DNA from: Talpa occidentalis | Taxonomy: Eukaryota > Chordata > Mammalia > Eulipotyphla > Talpidae | Direction: 5' to 3' | Length of the DNA stretch: 64,000 nt | NCBI RefSeq assembly: GCF_014898055.3 | Contig: NW_023601212.1 | Coordinates: 39,730,329 to 39,794,328, forward strand | Shown here: positions 23,101 to 33,900 of the stretch, in pieces | How the letters are laid out: each line of letters opens with the position of its first letter | How positions within the stretch are numbered: the first letter of the stretch is position 1 | Notes under the pieces: generated by a model | Database searches by the model: none | The model's input: only the letters and a program-made list of their open reading frames with translations | What the model was told of the DNA's origin: nothing | Translations under genes and position numbers: made by a program

Positions 23101-26100
23101 GATAGTGATTGTTGCTGTGATTATCAAAGCTATATGGGCCCTAGGCTTTGAACACTTCCTCACTGGGTTGACTGGGAACAAACACCTTCTTGCCACAAAT
23201 ATCCCGACAGCAAATCCGGGTTACTTTCAGTAACACCATCCACCCCATCTGACCCCTACCTGATCTGATAACAACTCTCAGCAACCACACCACAAGTCTG
23301 GTCCCAGGACAGCTCCTTGGGGATCCTCAGTCCCTCCTGCCTCAGACTCTGTCCAGGGTGCCACTGCCCCTCACCTATCCCCTTCCATGGCCCTACCCTT
23401 CCCAGAGGCTCACCCCAAGCAAGTCAAAATGCCCGTGGCCAAGTCCACCTACTCATGGCCTTGCCATGGCTGACCTGTTTGGAATGTCAGCAGTTAAAAT
23501 CTCATCTGTGCTATCAACTGGCTGTGACTTCAAGCAGGTCTGATCCCCTGTAAACCTCAGTTTCTTCAGCTATGAAGTGGGAATAAAAGCAGTGCCTTCC
23601 AGTCACTGTGGGGATTAAACAAGGTCATGTTACCTGCTGATGTTCTGAATCTCATGCAGTCCTTTCTCCCTTAAACTGCTTCCCTCCTCCAGGACGCCTC
23701 ACAGTAGCCACCAGTGTTTTTGGACAGTTGCAGGAGCTTATCCAGAACCTGACTTCACTTTCTTTTTAGTGCCCACCCCTGAAATGGTGCCCCAACAACT
23801 CTCCCTCACTCTCTACTGTGCTTTGCACTCGATCATGCTTCCCAGCATTTAAACTCACTATTATTTCTTCCATCTTGGATTAAGATGACCCTGAACTCAT
23901 TCCCTTCCCACTTTTACCCCATTTTTTTTGCCTAAATTGTCTACAATCTTGCGCTCCATGACCTCTTTTCGGGCTCCCTAGAGCTACTCTCCAGTCAGGG
24001 TTTTTCTCCACTATTCCACAAACTGCCCTGTATGGCCGCCTTGCTCTGCTTTGCCATAATGGACCCCTATAGTCTTCCCCCAGCCTCCAGGATGCCACCT
24101 TTACCTGCTTCTCCTTTGTCTCCCCAACTGCCTCTGACCTATACACTCCACCTAACCATATCCCCTTGGCCCTCTTGATCACCTGTCATCAGTGCCCTGT
24201 GATCCCCACATTCAGACCTCCCAGCTGGACCTCTTCCTATTGCCCCCCCTCCTCCCTGTCATCCCACATAGGGTCTCATAAACAACTCACATGCAAGCTG
24301 TCATCTTGCTTCCCAATCTGGCCCTTCTCAGTTGACAGCAATTACAGCTTTCTAGATGTTCAGGCCCAAACCCGGGGTATCTCTCATATGCCTGACCTGT
24401 CACCTAGTTATCCTTTTCTTCTCCTATTCCTCTTCCTCACTAATTGTGTTCCAGCTGCACAGCCTTCTTGCTGTGCTATGTACACAGGAAGGGTTCTGCC
24501 TCAGGCCTTTGCACCTCATTCCTTACACACTTCTCTCCAGATGTCTGTATGGCTCACCCTGGCCTCCCTTCAGGTCTTTACTCAAATGCTCTGTTCTCAC
24601 TGTGGCCCACCCTGCCACCCTATTTAAATGACAGACTCCTGATTCTTCTTTTCCTGTTTCAAAGTCCCTCTCATTCTCTCAAACACTACGTAACTAATTT
24701 ATTATGTTTCTTGTCTGTAGTAGATGAGCCCTTATATAAGTGATTCCCTTCTGTCCTCTTAAAAGGTCAGCTCCACGAGATAGTAAGTTTTGTTTCATTC
24801 ATGGTCATACCCTCAGCATCTATAGCAGTGTCTGGCTCACAGTAGGTACTCAATAAACATTCCCAAACAAATGAACTGTAGAGCCAAACTAAAATGCATT
24901 CATCTATTTCAGGGACAAAATTAAGATGGCCAATGCAGACACATAAAGAAGAATGAAACTTTACCTCATCTAACAGGTACCTACAACTCTTCTCAGAGAT
25001 CAGCAGAGGATGCCAGCCAGTCCCTAAATGTCAAGTCTGTTCATGCCATTTCTGGGTTTACTTATTCCCCTCACTCAGCTACCCGGACCCAAAGAGGAAA
25101 ACAGACCTCCAGGCAACCAAATCAGCTAAATGACCAAAATAACCCATATTTATCTCACAATAATCTTGTAGTCTGAGCAAACAGGAACTCCCATAGTTTG
25201 AGTTTCCCAGCTTGCAAGCTGATATCGTTGCAATAAACTCATCTTTCTGTTTTGCTTTTTCAGTAAGCAGGATCTGCTTTTTGACAGAATGAAAGGACAC
25301 TGGAAATTCCATTATTAACCATTTATATCCCTTTCTCACTGGATGCTTGGGAGCTCTGAGGCAAATTTACAATCCATTTTCCATTCCAGGTCTCTTGAAC
25401 TGTTCTGGTCATGTTTTTACTTCCCCAGACCACAAAACTGCTCTTGTTCCCTGTGACTTCTGCTTCAATCCAGCAGCATTGACCCTGGTCCACTATGAGT
25501 GCTGTTTTTTTTTTATTTTTTCTTTCGATTTTATACAGTTCTTGAACTGAAATCCATCCAGGTAGAAAACAGGTTATAAATAACTGGACAAATGAAGTAA
25601 TTGAGCCCCTATCTCTCTGTTCATGCCCACTTCTCACAGGAGACTCCTCACTCAGGTTAGTGCATTTTCTTGACTAGCCATGTGTCCTGGGGCAAGGTTT
25701 TTGCCTGTCTGAGTTGTCTTAGTTTCCCTGCCCTAATCCAACAGGCACACAGAACTCCAGCTCAGTCAAAGCAAACTTGCACAAATGCCACTTTCGGCTT
25801 AGGAACCTCCAGGGCTCCCTCTGGTCAATGGTTCTCAACTCCACATCAAATCTCCCTGTGAGCGTTGCAGAAAAAAAAATACAGTGTCTGCAAAACCACT
25901 CAATCTAACTGAATCAGAAACTAATAATGGGAGATTGACTTCAAGGTTTTTTTAGCATCCAGTATTCCCTGCCATGCTCTTAAGAATATAAACTGGCCTG
26001 CAACTCTGGGGAGAGGATAGGTACAATTCAGCAGGGTTGGGTTGATTCCTGACATGTCCTCCAGAGAAACATGCATATGTGTGCAAGTAAAAGCCAGGGC

Positions 26101-27177
26101 AGAGCAAGGATTCTGTCACAGCACTGCTTGTGAAAGAAAACAAACATCATCACAACAGCTAATACCGAGTGCTCACTATATACCAGAGACTGTATTAAGC
26201 CCTTCCTGCCATTTAATTCATTTAATAATCACATCAACCATTCACACTGCTCATTTGCAAGATCCAGACTCTGCGAAGGCTCCCTCGGTTGAGTGCTCCC
26301 CAAGAGGTTTAAGGGAATGCGGCTTGGATTGTGAGGGGTCCTCGGAGTATGAGGGGCCTAGGTTGTGGGAATGGGACTACGCACAATCCCAGGTTGGGCA
26401 CCGTAACCTCAAGAGGGATAGGGCTGGGTGTTCCAAATGTATCCAGTCAGTTCCAGGTGACAATGAGGGGTTTCAAAAGATGGGGCCTTTGAGATCCTAG
26501 GGGCCAGCGGGGGCGCAATCTCAGCGGAGGCCTCAGGAGGCGTGGCGGGCCGTCCAGGCATTGGGCAGTTACAACGGTTGGAGATGGGGCCCGTAACAGG
26601 ATTGGGTAGCCGGAGCTCTAGCGGGCAGGGCCAGGAGCTCGAGAGGCGGGCCGAGAGGCTGGGTGCATGTTAGGATTGGGCAGTCGGAGCGACGGGAGGC
26701 GGGGCCGAGAGCTAGGCAGGTCCCAGAACTGCAGTCAGAGACCCAGGGCGGCAGCCCGGGCAGTGGGCGTGGCTCGCAGGTGCCGTGGGCGGGGCCTGAG
26801 GCCTCGGGGGCGGAACCAGGCCCAGCGGGGGATGGGGGCGTCTCCTCCCTTGCTCCTTCCCTCCCACAGGCTGGGCCCCCTCACCCGTGGCGGCCGCTAC
26901 GCTGGCCGCGCTCCAGCGAGATGAGGTAGGCAGCGAGTTTGGCGTCGCTCCAGCCGCTGCGGCGCCGCAAATCCACCCAGGGCCCGTGCGCCTCACCCAG
27001 GTACACGCGCCGCACGTCGTACTTCTTCCGGGACTCGAGGCGCCGCCGGGCCCGGTCCGACTCTGTGAGCCGCGGTCGGCCCCGCGCCTTGCGGCCCGCC
27101 GCGCCCTCCTCAGCCGCCGCCTCCCCGCCTGCGCCCGCCTCCGCCTCCGCCTCAGGCTCCGGCGCCCGCTCCGCCAT
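13963..27177 (-). CDS. ZNF653: ZNF653 (zinc finger protein 653), complete
   Basis: C2H2 zinc-finger transcriptional repressor, known as ZIP67 and reported to repress SF-1 activity (family knowledge); nuclear. Nine coding exons join in frame: 26885-27177, 22108-22151, 20071-20286, 16605-17222, 16288-16468, 16080-16191, 15037-15151, 14357-14456 and 13963-14140. The total is 1857 nt, 618 codons plus stop, close to the human length I recall (615). Features in order: acidic N-terminus, AT-hook-like RGRPR (residues 32-36), basic KKPKRKK, Ser/Asp-rich region, a short poly-Ala run, a long acidic/hydrophobic middle, then five C-terminal C2H2 fingers. All splice sites are GT/AG. The promoter is the CpG island at 26.5-27.5 kb, just downstream of ECSIT. 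A minus-strand ATTAAA at 13745-13740 is a possible poly(A) signal. Confidence 0.96.
14357..14456 (-). CDS. ZNF653: ZNF653 exon 8 (finger 3)
   Basis: Encodes [17 protein letters not shown] and [16 protein letters not shown], a canonical C2H2 finger with a TGE(T)P-type linker. Acceptor TTCCAG, donor CTGCA|GTAAGT. Confidence 0.95.
15037..15151 (-). CDS. ZNF653: ZNF653 exon 7 (end of finger 1, finger 2)
   Basis: Encodes [13 protein letters not shown] and the second finger [10 protein letters not shown]...HLRRHMIIH. Acceptor CCCTCAG, donor CACTCAG|GTCAGG. Confidence 0.95.
16080..16191 (-). CDS. ZNF653: ZNF653 exon 6 (basic patch and zinc finger 1 start)
   Basis: Starts [14 protein letters not shown] and carries the two cysteines of finger 1 ([12 protein letters not shown]). 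The His pair is in exon 7. Acceptor CCTCCAG, donor TTTCCAG|GTGAGG. Confidence 0.93.
16288..16468 (-). CDS. ZNF653: ZNF653 exon 5 (acidic region)
   Basis: Encodes [15 protein letters not shown] through [13 protein letters not shown], a Glu-rich linker before the zinc fingers. Acceptor CCCGTAG, donor GAGAA|GTGGGT. Confidence 0.93.
16605..17222 (-). CDS. ZNF653: ZNF653 exon 4 (large central exon)
   Basis: A 618-nt exon starting [17 protein letters not shown] and ending AGIETKK. It contains a Ser-rich acidic stretch and a poly-Ala run encoded by a GCA/GCT triplet tract at about 17102-17122. A low-complexity middle carries FDVHHVESL and [13 protein letters not shown]. Acceptor CACCACAG, donor AAAG|GTCTGG. 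Confidence 0.94.
17590..18020. mobile_element. Ancient LTR-like repeat in ZNF653 intron 3
   Basis: Contains GGTGCCCAAAACTCCCTCCTC, AATTTGCTAGAACAACTCAC and TTTATTATAAAGGATATAACT, phrases I associate with an ERVL-type mammalian LTR. The exact family is uncertain. Confidence 0.45.
18280..18460 (+). repeat. MIR-like fragment
   Basis: CTGGAGCCAGACTGCCTCAG, then TTGTGTGAGCAC and GCAATATTTAATGAG; diverged. Confidence 0.5.
19472..19795 (+). repeat. Purine-rich (GA) tract
   Basis: About 320 bp of plus-strand sequence that is almost all A and G, with words such as GGGAGATGGAAAAGG and GAGAGAGGGACAGAGAGG. In ZNF653 intron 3. Could form triplex DNA. Confidence 0.75.
20071..20286 (-). CDS. ZNF653: ZNF653 exon 3
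   Basis: Encodes [19 protein letters not shown] through [13 protein letters not shown]. It is conserved and Cys/His-containing, but shows no C2H2 finger spacing. Acceptor TGTGCAG, donor GACAAAG|GTGAGT. Confidence 0.94.
20630..21130. repeat. L2 3' end in ZNF653 intron 2
   Basis: Runs from AATCTACCAAGGCTCCCACC to GGGCCTGGAACAGAGTAGGT and TCAGTGAATGTTTGCTAGAT, typical of L2 ends. Confidence 0.65.
21135..21300 (+). repeat. MIR fragment
   Basis: ACAGCCTGGGTTCAAATCCT then TCTGCCACTTCCTAGCTGGG, the MIR core. Confidence 0.7.
22108..22151 (-). CDS. ZNF653: ZNF653 exon 2 (44 nt)
   Basis: A small exon encoding [14 protein letters not shown], likely part of a nuclear localisation signal. Acceptor TTACAG, donor AAAA|GTAAGT. 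It restores the frame between exons 1 and 3. Confidence 0.92.
22940..23130 (+). repeat. MIR 3' fragment
   Basis: TGCCTCAATTTCCCCATCTG followed by CAGCATGGGATCATAATAG. Confidence 0.6.
23440..23640 (+). repeat. MIR fragment
   Basis: GGCTGTGACTTCAAGCAGGT, AAACCTCAGTTTCTTCAGC and GGGGATTAAACAAGGTCATG. Confidence 0.6.
24440..24885. repeat. L2 3' end in ZNF653 intron 1
   Basis: GCCTCAGGCCTTTGCACCTC through CAGTAGGTACTCAATAAACA, a clear L2 tail. Confidence 0.7.
26150..26260. repeat. MIR/L2-like fragment
   Basis: GAGTGCTCACTATATACCAG through TTAATTCATTTAATAATCAC. Confidence 0.45.
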
Positions 27178-27480
27178 CCCCCCCTCCCTGGTTACCAGCC
27201 TCCCCCGTTGTTAGGAGCCCGACCGGAAGTGGCGCGCATCTTCCGCGCCGCAGAGAGATTTTTCGTGGACTCTCACTGCCCTGCGGCGCCAAAAAAAGTG
27301 AACCGGTGGGGAAAATGGCGCATGCGCGCAACAAGCTTGTGCAACAACCAACTCTTTTCCTTTTGTTTCTAACTTCGCAGAGACGGAGGGAGGAGCTGAA
27401 AGATCGAGGCAAGACCCGGTAAAGAAATAGCAGAATAACCCGGGGGGAGGGGGCGCGGCCCACCTCGGCGCCTTTATCCT
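26500..27480. promoter_or_regulatory. ZNF653: CpG-island promoter of ZNF653
   Basis: CpG-rich island over exon 1. Upstream of the ATG on the minus strand lie an ETS-type ACCGGAAGTG (27222-27231), a YY1-like AAAATGGCG (27312-27320) and a palindromic NRF1-type GCGCATGCGC (27318-27327). There is no TATA box, as expected for a housekeeping promoter with dispersed start sites. Confidence 0.7.
26885..27177 (-). CDS. ZNF653: ZNF653 exon 1 (start, AT-hook-like motif)
   Basis: Starts [15 protein letters not shown] and runs to RSGRHG, donor CACGG|GTGAGG. The RGRPR core at residues 32-36 resembles an AT-hook. The ATG at 27177 is chosen because the peptide matches the human N-terminus I recall. The 5' UTR runs up into the CpG island. 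Confidence 0.95.
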
Positions 27481-27649
27481 GAAGGCCTGCTGGGATTGAC
27501 AAGGAAGGATGGGAGCTGTCAGTTGAAGGCAGAAGAAAGGCCAGGGTCTGACCTGTCAGTGCCGGACACGTGAAGGTCCCTTGGAAAGATGTGACAACAG
27601 GTTACCACACTGTCAGAGAGGAGGGAAAACAGCCCCAAGCGGGAAAGCC

Positions 27650-27655
27650 TTTATT
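27650..27655 (-). terminator. ECSIT: ECSIT polyadenylation signal AATAAA
   Basis: TTTATT on the plus strand, so AATAAA on the minus strand, about 40 nt past the stop codon. Cleavage is expected near 27630, giving a very short 3' UTR. No other AATAAA is seen on this strand before the ZNF653 promoter. Confidence 0.7.
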
Positions 27656-27695
27656 TGCTGTACATCCAAAGGTCATCTCATGCTTTCACACTAGT

Positions 27696-27970
27696 TCACA
27701 GCCTCTGTCCCTTAGACCACTCAGACTCCGCTCTGGCCCTGCCTCCGTCGCTGTCTTCCTCTTCTTTCTGGCCTTCAGGAGGTGACAGGGGTGGCTCCTC
27801 TAGCCCTGGGGAGGGCGCCAGGAGCTCTCCTATGGACCCTCCCAGGCGGAAGACTACCGGGATCTGGGCCAGGGCTGGATTAGTCTCTTGCAGGCCCTGG
27901 ATCCACTTGGCCAGTGTGGCCTGGTCATGGGCACCCGCTATGCATATGGCAAAGACAGGGCCTTCTTCCA
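27696..27970 (-). CDS. ECSIT: ECSIT last exon
   Basis: Encodes [19 protein letters not shown] through [10 protein letters not shown] and an acidic C-terminal tail; stop TGA at 27698-27696. Acceptor TCAACAG. The tail is the least conserved part. Confidence 0.94.
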
Positions 27971-30900
27971 CTGTTGAGAGAGATGCACCCTCAAAGTTTG
28001 TGCATTGGGTGCTGGAGCAACTCCGACCCCCCCCCCACCAATGTCCACACCTCTTGAGGCTCCCTTTGGGTCTCCTGTGTGTGTAAGCCTTTACACAAAT
28101 TATCCCCTCTGCCTGGACTGTGCACTGCACTCTTCACCTAGATGATGCTTCCTGGTCCTTCAAAATTCTACCAGGAAGTCTTCCCTACTCCCTAACTGAA
28201 GCTCTGTTGTGTGTTCTTCCCCTGGGACCCCAATAATGTAACTTACTTGATCCCTCCTCCCCCAAATTGGCTGGAGCTGCCTAAGGGCAGGGACTGGTCT
28301 ATACTGGCCACACCCAGAAGCCAGCACAGAGGTGCTCCATAAATGTGTGATGGAGGAAATGACAGGCTTGGAGTCCTTAGAGGACACATGAGGAGGGGTG
28401 TGTGTTTATGTGTGTGTGTCTACACTTGGACTTCTGCTGGGTATGTGTATGGTAGCTGAGCGAAGTCTCAGCCTGAGGCCTCATATCGTCCTGTGCAGTG
28501 TTTGGAGTCCTGCCTATCCCAGCTTTACCTTCATCAGTGTCAAACTCGTAATCATCCCAGCCGCTCCGCTCATAGTCCAAGTCCAGCTGCATTGGGTAGT
28601 AGAGGTTCCATTCCTCAGGAATCTCTTCCACTTTCTGCCTCAAGGAGGAAGGTTGCAGGTAGGGTCAGAGGCCTAAGGTCTTGCAGTCACCTGATGAACC
28701 CATCCCACCAGAAGCTACTTCTTCCCCCATCCTGTACCTCTGAGCTCTCACATGAGACCTCTGGCAATGTGAGCCCCCCTCCCAACCCTCCACTAGTAAT
28801 TTGGGCCCTTACCCTCTCCTCCGGGGGAAGCAAGTCAGCTCTGAGTATGTGGTAATAGATGCATTTGTCCCGAAGCCACAAGGTGAAGGGGCCCTCCACG
28901 AAGATGGGCCGGGCTGGGTCATGACAGGCCAGAGCTGCCTGCTGATCAGGACTCTGGATTCCTGGTATGGAGACATGCATGTCAGGGGTGTGATGGGACC
29001 TGGCTGAGGGACTCTCCAAAGGCCCAGGGAACCCACCCAGTAGGTCCAGTGAGAAACCTGTTGCCTCATGTGTAGGGCCTTACCCAGGATGTGTGGCTTG
29101 GTGGGGTCCAAGGCACCTGTTGAGTCTTTGGATGAAGGCATCTGTGGGAAGAGCAGGGATGAAGGTTTTTGGCCCAGCCCCTACAGTGGAGCTGGGAGAA
29201 AGAAGCAGTGAAGGGTGATCCAACAAATTCAGGGCCCCTTTTGGCTCGCCTGTCATCCAAGCCCATCTCCTTCTGTTAAGTTCATAACAGCTGCCCCCAG
29301 TTATGATGCTCCCAGGGAAGGAACCCTGGAGTTTGCCCCCTGCCTTAAAGTCCAGCTCTGCCACACATCACGTGGCCTTGGTCATGTCCCTATAACTGTG
29401 TGCTTCAGTATCTCCAGTTGCAAAGTGAGAATAAATAATTTCATATGGTTCTAGAAAGGTTGGAACAGTGTCCAGCACATAGTAAATGCTTGTGCTTGTG
29501 AAATTAAAAAAGGAAAGTAATTTCACATGCACAGAGTATTCCAGGAGACACAAGAATCAAATTTCCCTCTGGGGAACAGGCAGGGAGAAAAGGAAAACCC
29601 TTGTGTATCTTTTAACATTGATACTCTAGGGCCTCTCCGGTGGTGCAGCAGTTGAGCACTGGGCTGCGAAGCTGCCTGCAGCCTCTGCAGGGCCGGTTCG
29701 ATCCCTGGCCACCGGTGAGGTTCACACATGGCGCGCAGACCTCTCCTGCCGCGCCCACTGCTCCCCTCAGCATTGTATTTCATCAGTCTGCCTGTTCTGC
29801 TCTCCGCTCTGGCTCTGGTGAATTCTCTCACCCTCCCGCGCTTCCGACTATACCCAGTGCTTGTATAAATAAGTAAATAAATAAAGCTTTAAAAAAAAAA
29901 AACCCACAAAACATTTACACTCTAGGGGGTCTCCCTGGTGGCACAGGGGTTGAAGTCTCAGTGCTGTCAGGCTATCAGGCTGTCAGCAGCCACTGCAGCA
30001 CGAGTTCAATCCCCGGCCAGGGAGCCAACCCACATGGTACAGCAGACCTCTCCTGTCGCACCCACTGCTCCCCTCAGCAGTGTATTTTGGTGGATCTGCC
30101 TGTTTTGCTCCCCACTCTATCTCTGGTGAATTCTCTGGCCCCAGTCCTATGCAAAAATAAAAAAATTAATAAAAAAAAAATTTGTACTCTAGATGTGATT
30201 CTAAAAACTAAATGAACAGCTCTTTCTGCCCTCTTGTGTCTGTGCAACTTCTCTCTTCTTTTCTTCTGGATATATAAAAAACAAAAAAAAAAAAAAAAAA
30301 GAAATTTAACTTTAAAAAATGCACATACTCTGACTGAAATGTCAGTGAATGGGGCCTCTCTGGTGGCACAAGGGGTTGAGCACCACACTATGAAGCAATC
30401 TGTGGCCTCTGCAGCACGAGTTTGATCCCCGGCTGGCCAGGGAGCAACCCACATGGCGCAGCAGACCTCTCCTGAATCGCCCGCTGCTCCCCTCAGCAGA
30501 GTACTTTGGTCGGTCTACTTGTTCCGTTCCCCACTCTGTCTCTGGTGAAACCTCTCACCTCCCCACCCCCATCTCTGGCCTGTACCCCAGCTCTTGTATG
30601 CTTAAATAAATAAATCCTTAAAAAAAAAAAGAAATGTCAGCAAGATGGTGACTCAAACACAATACTGTCCATCCTTTCAAGTTAGAAAGAATTGAGATGG
30701 GTCAAAGGGTACTGACACAAAATGTGCTGCCAGTCATTTATTTAGTAAAAACAGCAACAAGTGAGGCTTGGAATATGTTTATAGTACTCTGCCATGGAAG
30801 AAACTTTTCTAAAAGTATGTATTTTAGCGGGGAATAAAAGTAGTTTTGCTCTTGGGCCCAGTAAAATACTGGACAATATATCCTGATTTTTAATTGAAAA

Positions 30901-33900
30901 TTGAAAATTATGCAGTTTTTTTTTTAAATTTAACTATATATCCCTTTTTCTTTTGTTCCTGTCAGCAGTAATACATTTACTTATTTGTCTCATCCATCAA
31001 TACACAGAAATTCTATTCCTGTTACTCTAACCATCACACTAGACGATTAAGGTTAGGATTTCTCTGCAGATTTTTTTTTTAAGTTTTTTTTTTTTTAAGA
31101 TTTATTTATGTACACAAGAGCTGGGGTGCAGGCCAGAGATGCGGGGGGTGAGAGGATTCACCAGAGACAATGAGAAGAGAACAGGCAGACTGACTGAAAT
31201 ACACTGCTGAGGGGAGCAGCGGATGAGACAGGAGATGTCTGCCTCACCATGTGGATTGCTCCTTGGCTGACGGGGGATGGAACTCATGCTGCTGAGGCTG
31301 CGGATTGCTTCATAGTGTGGTGCTTTAACCCCTTGAACCACCAGGGAGGCCCTCTGCAGATTTTGTTTATTCCTAAAGTACATGCCACTAAGGCTGGGAA
31401 GTTGGGTGACAGTAACTTGGAAGTTATGTTATCAATTAGATCTCTAGCCACATCTATTTGTTTTCAGTTTGGTGCTTTCTTCCCTCATTTTTGGTATATT
31501 TAAAAACAATAAATATTTACAGAGTTTAAATGCCAACCCATAAAAAAATAGATGTTTCTTCTCCATTCCTGATCTCTCTTTCCCCTATCTCCACCAATTC
31601 CCAGAGATAATTTTTACCATTTTTGACTTATCTTTTCAGTGTTTATTTTTGTGAAAATGGGCAAATAAATATGCAATTCATTTTCCCCCCTTCTCTCACA
31701 CCTAAGGTAGCTTACTGAACCACTGTGCTTGCTTTACCTTTTCATTGGCTTTTGTCAACAATCTCACTGAAATGCCAATTGCCATGGACAATTCTCTTGA
31801 TGGGGGTACTTGGAGGGTTTCCCTTCTAAATTTTGGTTAGTGTAGACAAACACCTTAACCATGTTTTCAACCTTTCTGTATGTACTTTTCATGAGAGGGC
31901 AAACAATTCAAAGGATATTCAATAAGTCCTCAGTCCCGAGTCCCCTGTGGACAGGTTCTTGGACTATGACTTTAAGCAAAACCATGCAGAATGAAACCAA
32001 CTTGACCACAAGGTAATTAATATAAAAAAGACTTAAGTTCATAGAACATAATCACTAGACTTCTAAAGACAGACCCAAAACAAACACTCTTATAGAAATG
32101 TTGGGCCATTCTTTCATTTTCTAGCTCACTTCTTCTAGTTCAGGGTCGCAGGTGGCTGAAGATTATCCTGGCAGCTCAGGGTACAGGTGGGACTCAACCC
32201 TGGGCAGGACAGTGTTCCATGGAACGGTGAATACTGTGCGTGTATGTACCTGCAGGTGCACATGTGCACACACAAGTGTGCACATACACACACTCTAACT
32301 AGACATGCCAGTGAACTGCGCACACACATCTTTGGGATGTGGGAGGAAACTGAGGGTCTGGAGAAAACCCAAATGGACATGGGGAGAATATGCAAACGCC
32401 ACACAGATGGTGGCCCTGGCTAGAAAGCAAATGTTTTCTTCTTACCAACTTTTATTAAGAAAAGACATTTGAGGGCCTTCTTCATAGGCAAAAAGAAGAA
32501 AAAAGGATATATATGCTTACAAATGCACTGGATCTCTCTGTAAGTAGACAGGGAAGTAGTCACCACTGGGGAGGGAGACTGGGAGCTAAAGATTCAGTGT
32601 GGGAGAGAGCTCATCACTGTGTGCCATCATGTACTGTTGGCTTTTCTAATGTATTACTTTAAAAAATGAAGAAATTACTTTGAAGCTGCGCCCCTCTGCA
32701 ATGAGTTCCAGGCCAAATCTGTCCTCTTTCACCTGGACACTATAGTCACCCTAGCGCCTTTGTCCTCTGCCCTCAACTCATCGAACCACTATCCACACAG
32801 ACACTAGATAGCACTTTCTAAAGCACAAATCCTTCCAGAAACATGACTGGTACCCCATCCCTCCACTTAAAACCTACCAACTCTCTCTAACCAACAGATT
32901 AAAAACCAAGCTCTTTAACCCAATGTCCTTCCAAAGGAAGCCCTGTTAACATCTATGACTCCTGGCATCCTTTGAACCTGACCCACACAACAGCTCTCTT
33001 ACGTGGAATGCTCTTCTTGCCTCTCCTGTCCTGCTTGGCCCTTTCTTACCCTTATCTCTTCCAAGAAGCCCTCCATGCCCCATACCCCTTCTTGGGTCCT
33101 GTATTCCCAGGGCTTCTATATGTCAGCACTAGTGGCTTGGAGGGAAATTGTATGTTATCTGGGGTTGGCTTTGTCACCAATCTTTCACTGCAGTGCCAAC
33201 TGCTACGGACAATTCTCTCTCTCTCTCTCTTTTTTTTTTAAGATTTATTTATTTATTTATATAAGCACTGGGTACAGACAGAAGCGCGGGAGGGTGAGAG
33301 AATTCACCAGAGCCAGAGCCGGGAGCAGAGCAGGCAGAAGGACCGAAGTACACTGCTGAGGGGAGCAGCGGGTGGCAGGAGAGGTCTGCACACCATGTGG
33401 GACCCTCGCCCGGTGGCCAGGGATTGAACCGGTGCTGCAGAGGCTGCGGGCAGCTTCGCAACCCAGCACTTAACCGCTGCGCCACCGGGGAGGCCCCATG
33501 GACAATTTTCTTGATGGATGTTTGGAACAAAAGCTGTGAGGTGGTGGAATATTTTGTTTAGTCATTCAAGAAAGAACTGCTAAGGGTCAGCTTTGTACCA
33601 GACTATGTGGGGCCTTGGGAGACACAGGGAAACTGTGAATGAGCAGCTGTGCTCAGTACAGGGTGGTCAAGGTGGAGTTGAGACCTAAGGAACTTAGGTC
33701 CCTGGGAGAGAGTGCTTTTGGCAGAGAACAGAGAGCACAGGGATGCTCAAGAAACAGAAAGGGGGGCTTCCCTGGTCGTGCAAGGGGTTAAGACGCAACC
33801 TATGAAGCTCACCTCAGCCACTACAGCACAAGTTCGATCCCCAGCCAGGGAGGTGACCCACATGGCGCTGCAGACCTCTACTGACTCGCCCGATGCTCCC

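Larger units (their letters stand above)
22152..26500. other. ZNF653 intron 1
   Basis: Old MIR and L2 fragments and unique sequence. No SINE of the lineage-specific family. Nothing else recognised. Confidence 0.6.

Noticed and set aside
26887..27372. 161-codon plus-strand frame opposite ZNF653 exon 1
   Set aside because: Antisense shadow of a real exon in a CpG island.
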